Source of the DNA: Alphaproteobacteria bacterium
GTDB lineage: Bacteria; Pseudomonadota; Alphaproteobacteria; Rhizobiales; Xanthobacteraceae
DNA: 64,000 nucleotides
Direction: 5' to 3'
Assembly (NCBI GenBank): GCA_037200445.1
Contig: JBBCGH010000001.1
Coordinates: 4,895,162-4,959,161 of the forward strand
Positions 43,260 through 52,296 of the stretch are shown piece by piece. Position 1 is the first letter of the stretch. Each line of letters starts with the position of its first letter. A program made the translations under genes and the position numbers. The notes beneath the pieces are model-generated. The model was not told the DNA's origin. It saw only the letters and a list, made by a program, of their open reading frames with translations, and searched no databases.

Positions 43260-45362
43260 ATGCCAAGCCGGCGCTTTGATCGCATTTTGACCGGGACCGC
43301 CCTGGCGCTGGTCCTTGGCCTCGCCGCGACGGCCAATCCGGCGTTCGCACAAGACCAGAAATCGATCGAGGCGCTCGTCCCGATGCCCGAACCGGCCAAT
43401 ATGCCGCCGCCGAGCATCGCCGATGTCGGCGGAACGGCCGAAACCACCGGTTCGACGACCTCGACCGCGATCGTGCTGCCCGACCCGCCCGATCTGCCGC
43501 CGCCGACCTTCAAGGATGTGGCGGCGCCCGCCGCGCCGGTTCCGGAAGCCGCGCCCGCAACGCTCGCAACACCGGCGCCCGCACCGGCTCCCGAAGCTGT
43601 GCCCGCGACCGTCGCGACACCAACCCCCGCTCCGGCTCCGACCGTTGTGGCGCATCCCGATCAGCCGATCCGCGACGCACTGCGCGAACTCGTCGGTAAC
43701 GGAGCCAAGCTCAACCGCATCGTAGACCGCAAGCCGGACCGCACCGCGGTCGAGGCGTTCTATTCGTCGCGCGATTACGAGCCGATCTGGGTCGGCATGA
43801 ACGGCGCGACGGAGCGCGCGCGCCAGGCCATCAACCATCTGCGCAACGCCGACGCGGACGGCATGGACCCGGCCGACTACCCGGTGCCGGCGATCACCGC
43901 CGACGCGGGCCCTGCCGCGCTCGCCGAAGCCGAGATCCGGCTCACCGAATCCGCGCTCGATTATGCGCGCCATGCGCAAATCGGACGCGTGCATTACTCG
44001 CGCGTCACCGGCGACATCTTCTACGAGCTCAATCCGCCGCAGCCGCTCGACGTGCTGAGCAGGCTCGCCTCGGACAAGAACGCCGAGGACGTGCTCGACA
44101 GCTATCAGCCGCCGCACGCCGCCTACAAGGCGCTGCGCAAGAAGCTCGCCGAAGCCCGCGGTAAAGGCACCGCAGGCGGTCCCGCGCAGATCGCGCGCGG
44201 CCCGGTGCTCGAGCTCGCAACCGACAAGAAAACGCGCCAGACGATCCTGATGACGGACGAGCGCGTGCCGCAGCTGCGCGAGAAACTCAGCCTGCCGGCG
44301 GTGCGCGACGATCTCTTCTACGACAAGCCGCTCGCCGATGCGGTCGCACAATTCCAGAAGGAAAAAGGATTGCCGGCGAACGGCAAGCTGACCAACCAGA
44401 CCATCGATGCGCTCAATGGCAAGCGCCACGAACGCGACGACCAGATCATCATCGCCAACATGGAGCGCTGGCGCTGGCTGCCGCGCGACCTCGGCAAGGC
44501 GCACGTCGTCCTGAACATCCCCGACTTCACGCTGCAGGTCTACAACCACGGCGCCTCGATCTGGAAAACCAAGGTCGTGGTCGGCAAGCCCGGCTCGCAT
44601 GCGACGCCGCTCTTGTCGGAGACGATGAAGTACATCACCGTCAATCCGACCTGGAACGTGCCGCCGTCGATCGTCTACAACGAGTATCTTCCCGCGCTGC
44701 AGCAGGACCCAACCGTCCTCAAGCGCATGGGCCTGAACCTCTCCCAGAACCGGGACGGCTCGGTGCACATCTCGCAGCCCCCGGGCGAGGGCAACGCGCT
44801 CGGCCGCATCCGCTTCAATTTCCCGAACCGGTTCCTGGTCTACCAGCACGACACGCCGGACAAGCACCTGTTCGCGCACACGACGCGCGCCTACAGCCAC
44901 GGCTGCATGCGGGTGGAGAACCCGGCGATGTATGCGCAGGTCATGAGCGGCCTCGGGATGCCCGGCAAGGGCTACACCCAGGAGCAGATCAAGGGGATGT
45001 ACGGCCACTCCGAGATCGATTTGCGGTTCACCAACCCGATCCCGGTCCACATCACCTACCAGACTGCATTCGTTGACGAATCCGGCCATCTGCAGATCCG
45101 CGCGGACATCTACGGGCGCGACACGCAGACGCTTGCCGCGCTCAAGACCGACGCCCGGCAGGCTGAATTCCCGGTCGCGCGGGCCGGGTCGAGCCAGGCC
45201 CGCCCCTCGGTTCGGCTGCCGAGTGGGGTCGCGGGCGCCAACAATGACTGGAACGGCGGCGGCCAGTCCTTCTTCGATCGGCTGTTCGGCAACCCGGTCC
45301 GTCAGGAGCCGCCGCAGCCGATCCGCCAGCGCCGGGCGAGCCGCGGCTCGACCACCCGGTAG
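43260..45362 (+). CDS. L,D-transpeptidase (YkuD) with peptidoglycan-binding domain
   Basis: The protein has 700 residues from the ATG at 43260, with AAGGGA upstream. The signal peptide ends near ATANPAFAQ. A long Pro/Ala/Thr linker (residues about 70-130) reaches a scaffold domain (VEAFYSSRDYEPIWVG), a peptidoglycan-binding helix set (AVAQFQKEKGLPANGKLTNQ) and the YkuD catalytic domain, with His and Cys549 in SHGCMRVENP. This is the large YcbB/LdtD type, which makes 3-3 crosslinks in peptidoglycan. The tail is Arg/Pro-rich. It is followed by a second envelope gene. Confidence 0.92.
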   Translation: MPSRRFDRILTGTALALVLGLAATANPAFAQDQKSIEALVPMPEPANMPPPSIADVGGTAETTGSTTSTAIVLPDPPDLPPPTFKDVAAPAAPVPEAAPATLATPAPAPAPEAVPATVATPTPAPAPTVVAHPDQPIRDALRELVGNGAKLNRIVDRKPDRTAVEAFYSSRDYEPIWVGMNGATERARQAINHLRNADADGMDPADYPVPAITADAGPAALAEAEIRLTESALDYARHAQIGRVHYSRVTGDIFYELNPPQPLDVLSRLASDKNAEDVLDSYQPPHAAYKALRKKLAEARGKGTAGGPAQIARGPVLELATDKKTRQTILMTDERVPQLREKLSLPAVRDDLFYDKPLADAVAQFQKEKGLPANGKLTNQTIDALNGKRHERDDQIIIANMERWRWLPRDLGKAHVVLNIPDFTLQVYNHGASIWKTKVVVGKPGSHATPLLSETMKYITVNPTWNVPPSIVYNEYLPALQQDPTVLKRMGLNLSQNRDGSVHISQPPGEGNALGRIRFNFPNRFLVYQHDTPDKHLFAHTTRAYSHGCMRVENPAMYAQVMSGLGMPGKGYTQEQIKGMYGHSEIDLRFTNPIPVHITYQTAFVDESGHLQIRADIYGRDTQTLAALKTDARQAEFPVARAGSSQARPSVRLPSGVAGANNDWNGGGQSFFDRLFGNPVRQEPPQPIRQRRASRGSTTR

Positions 45363-45410
45363 GGCGAGCAAACGGGGCGCCCGCTACCTCCCGGCGCCCT
45401 TATCCACTTT

Positions 45411-45535
45411 TCGTTAACCATCCCGGAAGGGCTTGGTGGAGAAAGGCTATTTTTCGCCACACTCCCCCGTTAGCCAATTAACCCTAAGGGGGGACGGGCC
45501 TGACGCTAAGCTCGCGTTAACCCATCCCGGCAAGA
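45411..45535 (+). promoter_or_regulatory. upstream region with repeated GTTAACC motif and CtrA-like box
   Basis: CGTTAACCATCCCGGAAG near 45411 and CGTTAACCCATCCCGGCAAG near 45515 are near copies of one motif, about 104 bp apart. The first contains the CtrA half-site TTAACCAT. The second is preceded by CTAA and seven bases (45506-45520), a one-mismatch full CtrA box. The region lies before the DUF882 gene. Confidence 0.4.
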
Positions 45536-45570
45536 CTGCGGTAACCATTCGCGCGGCAGGGGACCACGCC

Positions 45571-47125
45571 GTGTACCGGTTTGTCGAGACGGCGGGATTC
45601 CACGTGCCGAGACGCGTCGCGCGCCAGGCTTTCAGTCATCCGTTGCGTGCAGTCGGCTGCGCCAGCCTTGCGGCGTTGGGCCTGCTGATCAGCACCAGTT
45701 CGCTGCAGAACGTGGTCGCCAACGGCGACACCCGCGCGATCTATTTCCAGCACACCCACCGCGACGACGCCATCACCGTCACCTTCAAGCGCAACGGGCG
45801 CTACGACGAAGAGGCGCTGAAGAAGCTCAATTATTTCCTGCGCGACTGGCGCAACGACGACCAGACGCGCATGGACCCGCAACTGTTCGACATCCTGTGG
45901 GAGGTGACGCGGGAGCTCGGCACCGAGGAGCCGGTCCGCATCGTGTCGTCCTATCGCTCGCCCGCCACCAACGCGATGCTGCGGCGCCGCTCGCGCGGGG
46001 TCGCCCAGTTTTCCCAGCACATGCTCGGCAAGGCGATCGACTTCAACATCAACGGCGCGCCGGTCGAGCGGCTGCGCGAGATCGCGATGCGGCTGCAGCG
46101 CGGCGGCGTTGGCTTCTATCCGGGCTCGTTCGTGCATGTGGACGTGGGCTCGGTGCGCCATTGGCCGCGCATGACCCATGATCAGCTGGCGCGCCTGTTC
46201 CCGAACGGCCGCACCGTGCACGTCCCGTCCGACGGCCAGCCGTTGCCCGGCTATGCGCTGGCGCTCGCCGACATCGAGAAGCGCGGCACCTCGATGCCGT
46301 CCGGCATGTCGCTCGCGTCCGCGCGCAGGTCTGGCGCGGTCGACGACGAGGAGCGCACCGAGCGGGTCGCCTCCGCGGCGAAGCCGAAGAAGGGCAATAT
46401 CTTTGCCCGCCTGTTCGGCTTCTCGACGGATGACGAGGAGGATGAGGACCAGCCGGCCGGCGCCACCACCGTCGCGAAGATACCCGAAGAGGCGCTGCCT
46501 GCCCGCGTGCCGATCCCGCAAGCCCGCCCGCAAATCCAGCTCGCGTCGCGTGACGCCAACAAAGGCGGCGGTTTTGCGCTGGCATCCGCGAGCTCCACGC
46601 CGTTCGACCTGAATGCTCGCTCGGCGCCGCGGCCGCCCGCGCCGATCGCCGACGAGGCAAGTGCCTCGCGCACCGAGACGACCGCCAGCATCAATTCATG
46701 GCTGAAGGATACCGAGGGCGCGCACCGATCGCGTGCCGGCCGACCTCGCGCTCGCTTATGCGGCCGCCGCCGTTCCCGAAGGCGCACGCTCATCGGCGGT
46801 CGCGCCCGCGGCATCGCGGCTCGGCAGCGACGGGACCACGCAAATCGCGAAGATCCCGCCGAAGGCCGGCCAGCGCTTCAACGATCCCTGGCTGCGCGGC
46901 ATCACGCTCGCATCGAGCGTGCACTACGGGATGAACGTTTCCGTCTACGGCAAGCTCGATGTGCGTCAGGTGCGCACCATGATGATCAAGCCGGTGTCGA
47001 GCCTGATGATGGCGTTCGGCGGCAATCCCTATGAAGGGATGCAGACGGCGCGATTCGCCGGCGCCGCAGTCACGTTCCTGCCGACCGTGACCTATCGCGG
47101 GGCGCAGCAGGCGAGCTTGAGGTAG
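45571..47125 (+). pseudogene. DUF882 / M15-like murein peptidase, one frameshift
   Basis: I place the start at a GTG at 45571 with GGGGA upstream; an upstream start at 45433 is possible. A membrane helix (CASLAALGLLISTSSL) leads to a DUF882 (YcbK, peptidase M15-like) domain. Metal ligands sit in SQHMLGKAIDFNI and SFVHVDVGSVRHW, and SSYRSPATN is conserved. A long disordered linker follows. The frame is broken near 46720 within it and continues as RVPADLALAYAAAAVPEGAR to a conserved tail (GQRFNDPWLRGITLASSVHY). Removing one base restores about 517 residues. It probably trims cell-wall peptides in the periplasm. Confidence 0.82.
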
Positions 47126-47132
47126 CTCAGGC

Positions 47133-47268
47133 TGTCATCCCGGAAGCCGCGCAGCGGCTATCCGGGACCCATCTCTCGCATTCGCGAAAGCGGCTTGATG
47201 GATCCCGGCTCTCGCCATAGCGCGTCGCAGACGCGCGTAAACGCGCTTATGGCTCGGCCGGGATGACA
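47133..47268. repeat. palindromic intergenic repeat A
   Basis: TGTCATCCCGG at the left end is matched by CCGGGATGACA at the right end, with further nested inverted segments between (GGATCCCGG, and GCGCGTAAACGCGC with its surrounds). The form is that of the large palindromic repeats scattered between genes in Bradyrhizobium-type genomes. It lies between convergent genes. Confidence 0.6.
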
Positions 47269-47276
47269 GGTGAGGG

Positions 47277-47552
47277 TCAATTCAACATCCCGAGCGCCTG
47301 CAGGTAGGTCTCCAGGATCGCCTCCTGCTCCTTGCGCTCGTCGACGTCCTGTTTGCGCAGCCGCACCACCGTGCGCAGCGCTTTCACGTCGAACCCGTTC
47401 GCCTTCGCCTCGGAATAGACGTCGCGGATATCGTCGGAGAGCGCCTTCTTTTCCTCTTCCAGCCGCTCGACCCGCTCGACGAAGGCTTTGAGATGATCCT
47501 TGGCGAAGCGGTGGGCTGCGGCTTCATCCTGGACGGCGGCTGCGGTGGCCAT
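47277..47552 (-). CDS. gapR: GapR family nucleoid-associated protein (DUF2312)
   Basis: The protein has 91 residues. [44 protein letters not shown] and [11 protein letters not shown] follow the Caulobacter GapR pattern: a coiled-coil dimer that encircles overtwisted DNA ahead of replication forks and helps topoisomerases. It is alone between two palindromic repeats. Confidence 0.92.
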   Translation of the reverse strand: MATAAAVQDEAAAHRFAKDHLKAFVERVERLEEEKKALSDDIRDVYSEAKANGFDVKALRTVVRLRKQDVDERKEQEAILETYLQALGMLN

Positions 47553-47580
47553 AGGCGCTCCTGCGATAAAAGCGACGCCA

Positions 47581-47603
47581 GGAAAAGTGGGAACCGGTTT
47601 TCC
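47581..47603. repeat. short inverted motif GGAAAA...TTTTCC
   Basis: GGAAAAGTGGGAACCGG followed by TTTTCC forms an imperfect inverted repeat. I know closely similar 22-25 bp motifs as dispersed intergenic elements of Rhizobiales, recalled and not checked. It sits about 30 bp upstream of gapR. Confidence 0.35.
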
Positions 47604-47741
47604 GTCCGGCGTCGCGATGAGAAGGATATTGAGCCGCAGGTTTCGGAGGCGAGGCGCTTGCGGTCAAGGCGCGAGCGGCTTCATCCACAGCAGTACACAC
47701 GGGTTTCCTCATCGCGGGGTATTGTCACTTGACTGTGCGCT

Positions 47742-47882
47742 GGTCATTCCGGGGCACGCCGAAGGCGTGAGCCCGGAATCCATAGCCGCGAACCTTTGAG
47801 AAGTTCGCAGGCACTGCCCCGATTGAACCAGCTGTGGTTATGGATTCCGGGCTCGCTGCTGCGCAGCGCCCCGGAATGACCG
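47742..47882. repeat. palindromic intergenic repeat B
   Basis: GGTCATTCCGGGGC at the left end faces GCCCCGGAATGACC at the right end, with the inner pair CCCGGAATCCATA / TATGGATTCCGGG. It is of the same general design as repeat A but of a different sequence. It lies between gapR and the DUF1244 gene. Confidence 0.65.
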
Positions 47883-47884
47883 GC

Positions 47885-48184
47885 TTAGTGCTTGTGGCCC
47901 TGGTCGAACGCGGCCTTCTGCGCGGGCGAAGCTTCGTTCTGGTGCTTTGCCTTCCACTCCTCGTAGGGCATGCCGTAGACGGCCTCGCGGCTCTCGTCCT
48001 TGGTGAGCGCCACGGCTTTCGCGTCGGCCGCGTCCTTCATCCAGTTGCCGAGACAGTTGCGGCAGAAGCCCGCGAGATTCATCAGGTCGATGTTCTGCAC
48101 ATCGGTGCGCGAGCGCAGATGCTCGACCAGCCGGCGGAACACCGCCGCGTCGAGCTCGGTCTGGGTTTTTGGATCGAGAGGCAT
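47885..48184 (-). CDS. DUF1244 protein
   Basis: The protein has 99 residues from the ATG at 48184 (an ATG at 48199 would add five). The block MNLAGFCRNCLGNWMKDAAD with its CxxC and the block KDESREAVYGMPYEEWKAKHQ are diagnostic of DUF1244. A structure of one member is known but no function. It is cytosolic. Confidence 0.88.
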   Translation of the reverse strand: MPLDPKTQTELDAAVFRRLVEHLRSRTDVQNIDLMNLAGFCRNCLGNWMKDAADAKAVALTKDESREAVYGMPYEEWKAKHQNEASPAQKAAFDQGHKH

Positions 48185-48241
48185 GGCGGTTTCCTTCATT
48201 GATCTCTCAACAAGATAGGCGCCCGACTCGCGCCTTGCCAG

Positions 48242-49423
48242 CTACTCATCCTCCAGCGGCAGGCCGACGTAGTTCTCGGCGATCGTCTGGCGGCCGGCGC
48301 GCGAGGAGAGCAGATAGTCGAGCTCGCCGAGCTGGATGTTGCGCTCGAAGGCCGAGTGCTCGGGAAAGCGGTGCAGCAGCGAGGTCATGAACCAGGAATA
48401 GCGCACCACCTTCCAGACCCGGCGCAGGCAGACCTCCGAATAACGGTCGAGCCGCTCCATGAAATTGCTTCGGAAGAATTCGGTGAGCGCGCGAGAGAGC
48501 ACCCGCACGTCGGTCACCGCGAGGTTCAGGCCTTTGGCGCCGGTCGGCGGCACGATGTGCGATGCGTCGCCCGCGAGGAACAGACGCCCGTAGCGCATCG
48601 GCTCCGACACGAAGGCGCGCACCGGCGTGACGCCCTTCTGGAAAATGCGGCCCTCGACGATCTCCGATCTGTCGCGATCGTTCATGCGCAGATGCAGCTC
48701 GTTCCAGAAGCGGTCGTCGGACCAGTTCGCCGCATCCTCGTCGGCCGCGACCTGCACGTAGTGGCGCGAAATCTTCAGCGAGCGGCGGCTGCACAGCGCA
48801 AAGCCGTTGTCGTGATTGGCGTAGGTCATTTCCTTGATCGGCGGCGACTCCGACAGGATGCCCAGCCAGCCGAACGGAAACACGTGATCGTAAGTGGTGA
48901 GCACGCTGTCGGGGATCGACGCGCGGGCGATGCCGTGAAAGCCGTCGCAGCCCGCGATGATGTCGCACGTCAGCGTGTGCTCGGTATCGTGCTGGCGATA
49001 GCGGATCGCCGGACGCTCGCTGTCGAGCCCGTCGAGCGCGGTGACCTCGGCTTCGAATTCGATGGGCGCGCCGTCGGCGAGACGCGCCGCGATCAGGTCC
49101 TTCACGACCTCCTGCTGGCCGTAGATCGTCACCACCTTGCCGGCGACCAGCTCCGGGAAATGCACGTGGATGAGCTTGTCCTTGCCGAAGCGGATGTCGA
49201 TCGCTTCATCGATCATGCATTCGCGGCGCAGGCGCTGATCGAGCCCAAGCTCCGCCATCAGGTCGACGGTACCCTGCTCCAGCACGCCTGCGCGCACGCG
49301 ATCTTCCACATAGGCGCGGCTGCGCGCTTCGAGCACCACACAGTCGATGCCCTCGCGATAGAGCAGGTGCGCGAGAAAGAGTCCCGCGGGTCCCGCGCCG
49401 ATGATTCCGACTTGCGTGTGCAT
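48242..49423 (-). CDS. pobA: 4-hydroxybenzoate 3-monooxygenase
   Basis: The protein has 393 residues. IIGAGPAGLFLAHLLYREGID is the FAD fold, GCDGFHGIARASIP is the DG motif shared by FAD hydroxylases and LAGDASHIVPPTGAKGLNLAV is the GD motif. SLKISRHYVQVAADED and the C-terminal DYLLSSRAGRQ are typical of PobA. The enzyme turns 4-hydroxybenzoate into protocatechuate with NADPH and O2. The downstream beta-ketoadipate genes and a PobR regulator are not in the window. It is divergent from the EamA gene. Confidence 0.95.
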   Translation of the reverse strand: MHTQVGIIGAGPAGLFLAHLLYREGIDCVVLEARSRAYVEDRVRAGVLEQGTVDLMAELGLDQRLRRECMIDEAIDIRFGKDKLIHVHFPELVAGKVVTIYGQQEVVKDLIAARLADGAPIEFEAEVTALDGLDSERPAIRYRQHDTEHTLTCDIIAGCDGFHGIARASIPDSVLTTYDHVFPFGWLGILSESPPIKEMTYANHDNGFALCSRRSLKISRHYVQVAADEDAANWSDDRFWNELHLRMNDRDRSEIVEGRIFQKGVTPVRAFVSEPMRYGRLFLAGDASHIVPPTGAKGLNLAVTDVRVLSRALTEFFRSNFMERLDRYSEVCLRRVWKVVRYSWFMTSLLHRFPEHSAFERNIQLGELDYLLSSRAGRQTIAENYVGLPLEDE

Positions 49424-49553
49424 GGCGTTTCCGTGGGCAGCACTTGGACCGGCCGCGACGAATTTTTCAAGCCCCGTTGCGGCCGCTGGGACAATTCCGG
49501 GAGCGCTGTCAACGACCTAGAACAGGAGCAGCATCCGTGGCACACCGGAATGC

Positions 49554-50447
49554 ATGACCGCAGTCGCGACCGACGAACGACAGCGCTTCAGCGTCGCGCT
49601 CGCGGCGCTGATCCTCGGTGCCGTCGCGATGGGCGCCTCGGTGCTGTTCGTGCGCTGGGCCGATGTCGGCCCCTATGCGAGCGCATTCTGGCGCGTGCTG
49701 CTGGCGCTCCCCTTTCTGTATGCCTGGATGCGGTTGGAGAACCGCAGCGCCGCCTGGCCGCGGATCGATCGCGTTGTGCTCTTCGCCGGATTGATGTTCA
49801 CCGGCGACCTGTTTTTCTGGCATCTCGCGATCCTTGGCACGACCGTCGCCAACGCCACGTTCCTCGCCACCACGGCGCCGATCTTTGTTGCGCTCGGCGC
49901 CGGCATCGTGCTGTCGGAGGCGGTCACCAGCCGCATCCTGTTCGGCCTTGCGCTCTGTCTCGCCGGCGGCGTCGCGCTGCTTGGCGAAAGCTACGGCTTT
50001 GCGCCGCACCGGCTGATCGGCGATCTCTACGGCGTTGCGACGGCGTTCTTCTTCGGCGCCTACGTGCTGGCGGTTCGCGCCGCCCGCGCACGCCACGGCG
50101 CGGCCGAAGTGATGTTCGTCTCGACCGCGGTCACCGCCGTCTGCCTGTTCGCAATCGCGATCGCGTTCGAGCCGCGCATCCTGCCGCAATCGCCGCAAGG
50201 GGTGGGCGCGCTGCTTGCGCTCGCGCTCATCTCCCAGGTCGGCGGCCAGGGCCTCGTGGCGGTGGCGCTCGGCACGCTGCCCGCGACATTTTCGGCGCTG
50301 GTGATCTTTCTCGAAGCAGTGGCGGCGGCAAGCTTCGGCTGGCTTTTACTGAACGAGCCGCTCGGCATCGTGCAGGCGCTCGGCGGCGTCTTGATCCTGT
50401 TCGGCATCTACGTGGCGCGCCCGCACTTTGCAGAGGCCGGGCCATGA
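49554..50447 (+). CDS. EamA/DMT superfamily transporter
   Basis: The protein has 297 residues and ten hydrophobic segments in two EamA halves, with the late motif LVIFLEAVAAASFGWLLLNEPLG near the end of the second half. These are metabolite exporters with unknown cargo. The stop overlaps the glycerate kinase start (ATGA at 50444-50447), which links the two in translation. Confidence 0.9.
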   Translation: MTAVATDERQRFSVALAALILGAVAMGASVLFVRWADVGPYASAFWRVLLALPFLYAWMRLENRSAAWPRIDRVVLFAGLMFTGDLFFWHLAILGTTVANATFLATTAPIFVALGAGIVLSEAVTSRILFGLALCLAGGVALLGESYGFAPHRLIGDLYGVATAFFFGAYVLAVRAARARHGAAEVMFVSTAVTAVCLFAIAIAFEPRILPQSPQGVGALLALALISQVGGQGLVAVALGTLPATFSALVIFLEAVAAASFGWLLLNEPLGIVQALGGVLILFGIYVARPHFAEAGP

Positions 50448-51760
50448 ATCCGAAAGCCGGCGCGCGGGCCTTTCTGGAAAGCCTGTTCAACAGGGCCGTC
50501 GCGGCCGCGCATCCGGCCACCTGCCTGCCCGCTCACCTGCCCGCGCCGCCCGCCAAGGGCCGGTTGATCCTGCTTGCCGCCGGCAAGGCCGCGGGCTCCA
50601 TGATCGAGGTCGCGGAGCGGCACTATCTCGATGAGCTCAAACTCCCCGCCGCCCGCCTGACCGGCATCGCGGTCGTGCGTCATGGCTACGGACGCCCGAC
50701 CCGCGTGGTGCCGATGGTCGAAGCCGGCCATCCGATTCCCGATGCGGCGGGTCTCGCGTCTGCCGAGCGCGCGCTGAAACTTGCCGAGAGCGCCGGCCCG
50801 GATGATCTCGTGCTGGCGCTGATGTCCGGCGGTGCTTCGGCAAACTGGATCGCGCCGGCCGGCATCACCTTTGCCGAGAAGCAGGCGGTGACACGCGCCC
50901 TGCTGCGCTCCGGCGCCGGCATCGGCGAGATCAACACGGTGCGCAAGCATCTCTCGGCGATCAAGGGCGGGCGGCTCGCCCGCGCCGCTCATCCGGCCCG
51001 CGTGGTGACGCTGGCGATCTCCGACGTGCCGGGGGACGATCCCGCGGTGATCGGTTCCGGACCGACCGTGCCGGATCCCACGACGCTCGCCGACGCGCGC
51101 GCGATCGTCGCGCGCTACAGACTCGACGTGCCCGAAGCGGTGACGCGTGCGCTCAATGATTCCGCGAACGAAAGCCCGAAGCCCGGAGATGCGGCGTTCG
51201 CCAACACGGAGTACAAGTTGATCGCGCGTCCCGCGGACTCCTTTCGCGCCGTCGAGGCCGCGGTGCGGAGCGCCGGATATGAGTGCGTCCTCCTCGGCGC
51301 CAACGTCGAAGGCGAGGCGCGCGAGGTTGCGGCCGCGCATGCCGCAAAGGCGCGCGAACTCCAGGCCGCCGGCCGCCGCGCCGTGATCCTCTCGGGGGGC
51401 GAGCTCACCGTCACAATCCACGGCAAGGGCCGCGGCGGGCCGAACCAGGAGTATGCGCTGGCGCTCGCCATCGCGCTTGACGGAACGCAGTCCATTGCGG
51501 CGCTCGCCGGCGATACGGACGGCACCGACGGTGGGGAAGGCTCGGCGCAGGACCCGGCCGGCGCTTATCTGGACGGCGAGACGGTCCCGCGGGCACGGGA
51601 ACTTGGCCTCGATCCGGCCGCCTTTCTTGCCGACAACGACTCCACAGGCTTCTTTGAGCGCCTGGGCGGTCTGCTCCGCCCGGGTCCCACGTTCACAAAC
51701 GTCAATGACTTCCGCGCCATCCTCGTTGACAGTCAGATGGAACCGGCGCGAAATCGCTGA
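50444..51760 (+). CDS. glycerate 2-kinase (DUF4147/MOFRL type)
   Basis: The protein has 438 residues and the two-domain form of type II glycerate kinase. LLAAGKAAGSMIEVAE, LMSGGASANWIAPAG, GEINTVRKHLSAIKGGRLA, ISDVPGDDPAVIGSGPT, ILSGGELTVTIHGKGRGGPNQEYALALAI and AGDTDGTDGGEGSA cover both domains. It phosphorylates D-glycerate to 2-phosphoglycerate, two steps before pyruvate. The pyruvate kinase gene follows in the same operon, with DUF1036 between them. Confidence 0.93.
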   Translation: MNPKAGARAFLESLFNRAVAAAHPATCLPAHLPAPPAKGRLILLAAGKAAGSMIEVAERHYLDELKLPAARLTGIAVVRHGYGRPTRVVPMVEAGHPIPDAAGLASAERALKLAESAGPDDLVLALMSGGASANWIAPAGITFAEKQAVTRALLRSGAGIGEINTVRKHLSAIKGGRLARAAHPARVVTLAISDVPGDDPAVIGSGPTVPDPTTLADARAIVARYRLDVPEAVTRALNDSANESPKPGDAAFANTEYKLIARPADSFRAVEAAVRSAGYECVLLGANVEGEAREVAAAHAAKARELQAAGRRAVILSGGELTVTIHGKGRGGPNQEYALALAIALDGTQSIAALAGDTDGTDGGEGSAQDPAGAYLDGETVPRARELGLDPAAFLADNDSTGFFERLGGLLRPGPTFTNVNDFRAILVDSQMEPARNR

Positions 51761-51765
51761 GAAGG

Positions 51766-52296
51766 ATGATGCGGGTCGGCGGAATCAGGGTGGGACGTAT
51801 CGTGTCCGGAGCGTTGCGCTCGGCGGCCGTTCTCGCTGTCTGCGCGCTGTTCCTGATCGCTTTCGCCAGGCCCGCCGCCGCCGACTTCAACCTTTGCAAC
51901 AACACCGGCAGCCGGGTCGGCATCGCGATCGGCTACAAGGACGCCGAAGGCTGGACCACCGAAGGGTGGTGGAACCTGGCGCCAAGAAAGTGCGAAACTT
52001 TGGTGAAAGGTCAGCTTGTCGCGCGTTACTACTATGTCTATGCGGTCGACTACGACCGCGGCGGCGAGTGGTCAGGCAAGGCCTTCATGTGCACCCGCGA
52101 CAAGGAATTCACCGTCAAGGGCATCGAGGACTGCCTCGCGCGCGGGTTTGACCGCACCGGCTTCTTCGAGGTCGATACTTCGGAACAGCGCTCCTGGACG
52201 GTGCAACTCACCGAAACGGGTGACCAGCCGACGCAGCAATTCCCCCAGAGCGTTGCGCCATCCGCGATGCCGGGCCTGCCGAAGCAGACCAAATGA
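51766..52296 (+). CDS. secreted DUF1036 protein
   Basis: The protein has 176 residues. The leader (SAAVLAVCALFLIAFARPAAAD) is followed by FNLCNNTGSRVGIAIGYKDAEGW, AARYYYVYAVD-like strands and FMCTRDKEFTVKGIEDCLARG, the DUF1036 pattern with four Cys. A Pro/Gln tail ends the protein. It starts five bases after the kinase stop and overlaps pyk by four bases. The link to glycolysis is positional only. Confidence 0.88.
   Translation: MMRVGGIRVGRIVSGALRSAAVLAVCALFLIAFARPAAADFNLCNNTGSRVGIAIGYKDAEGWTTEGWWNLAPRKCETLVKGQLVARYYYVYAVDYDRGGEWSGKAFMCTRDKEFTVKGIEDCLARGFDRTGFFEVDTSEQRSWTVQLTETGDQPTQQFPQSVAPSAMPGLPKQTK

Noticed and set aside
48356-51760. A single 1134-codon open frame that begins antisense to pobA and ends as glycerate kinase
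   Set aside because: The first 700 codons are antisense to pobA or out of frame with EamA, with Arg/Gly-rich composition. Only the part from 50444 has family sequence, and that start overlaps the EamA stop as ATGA.
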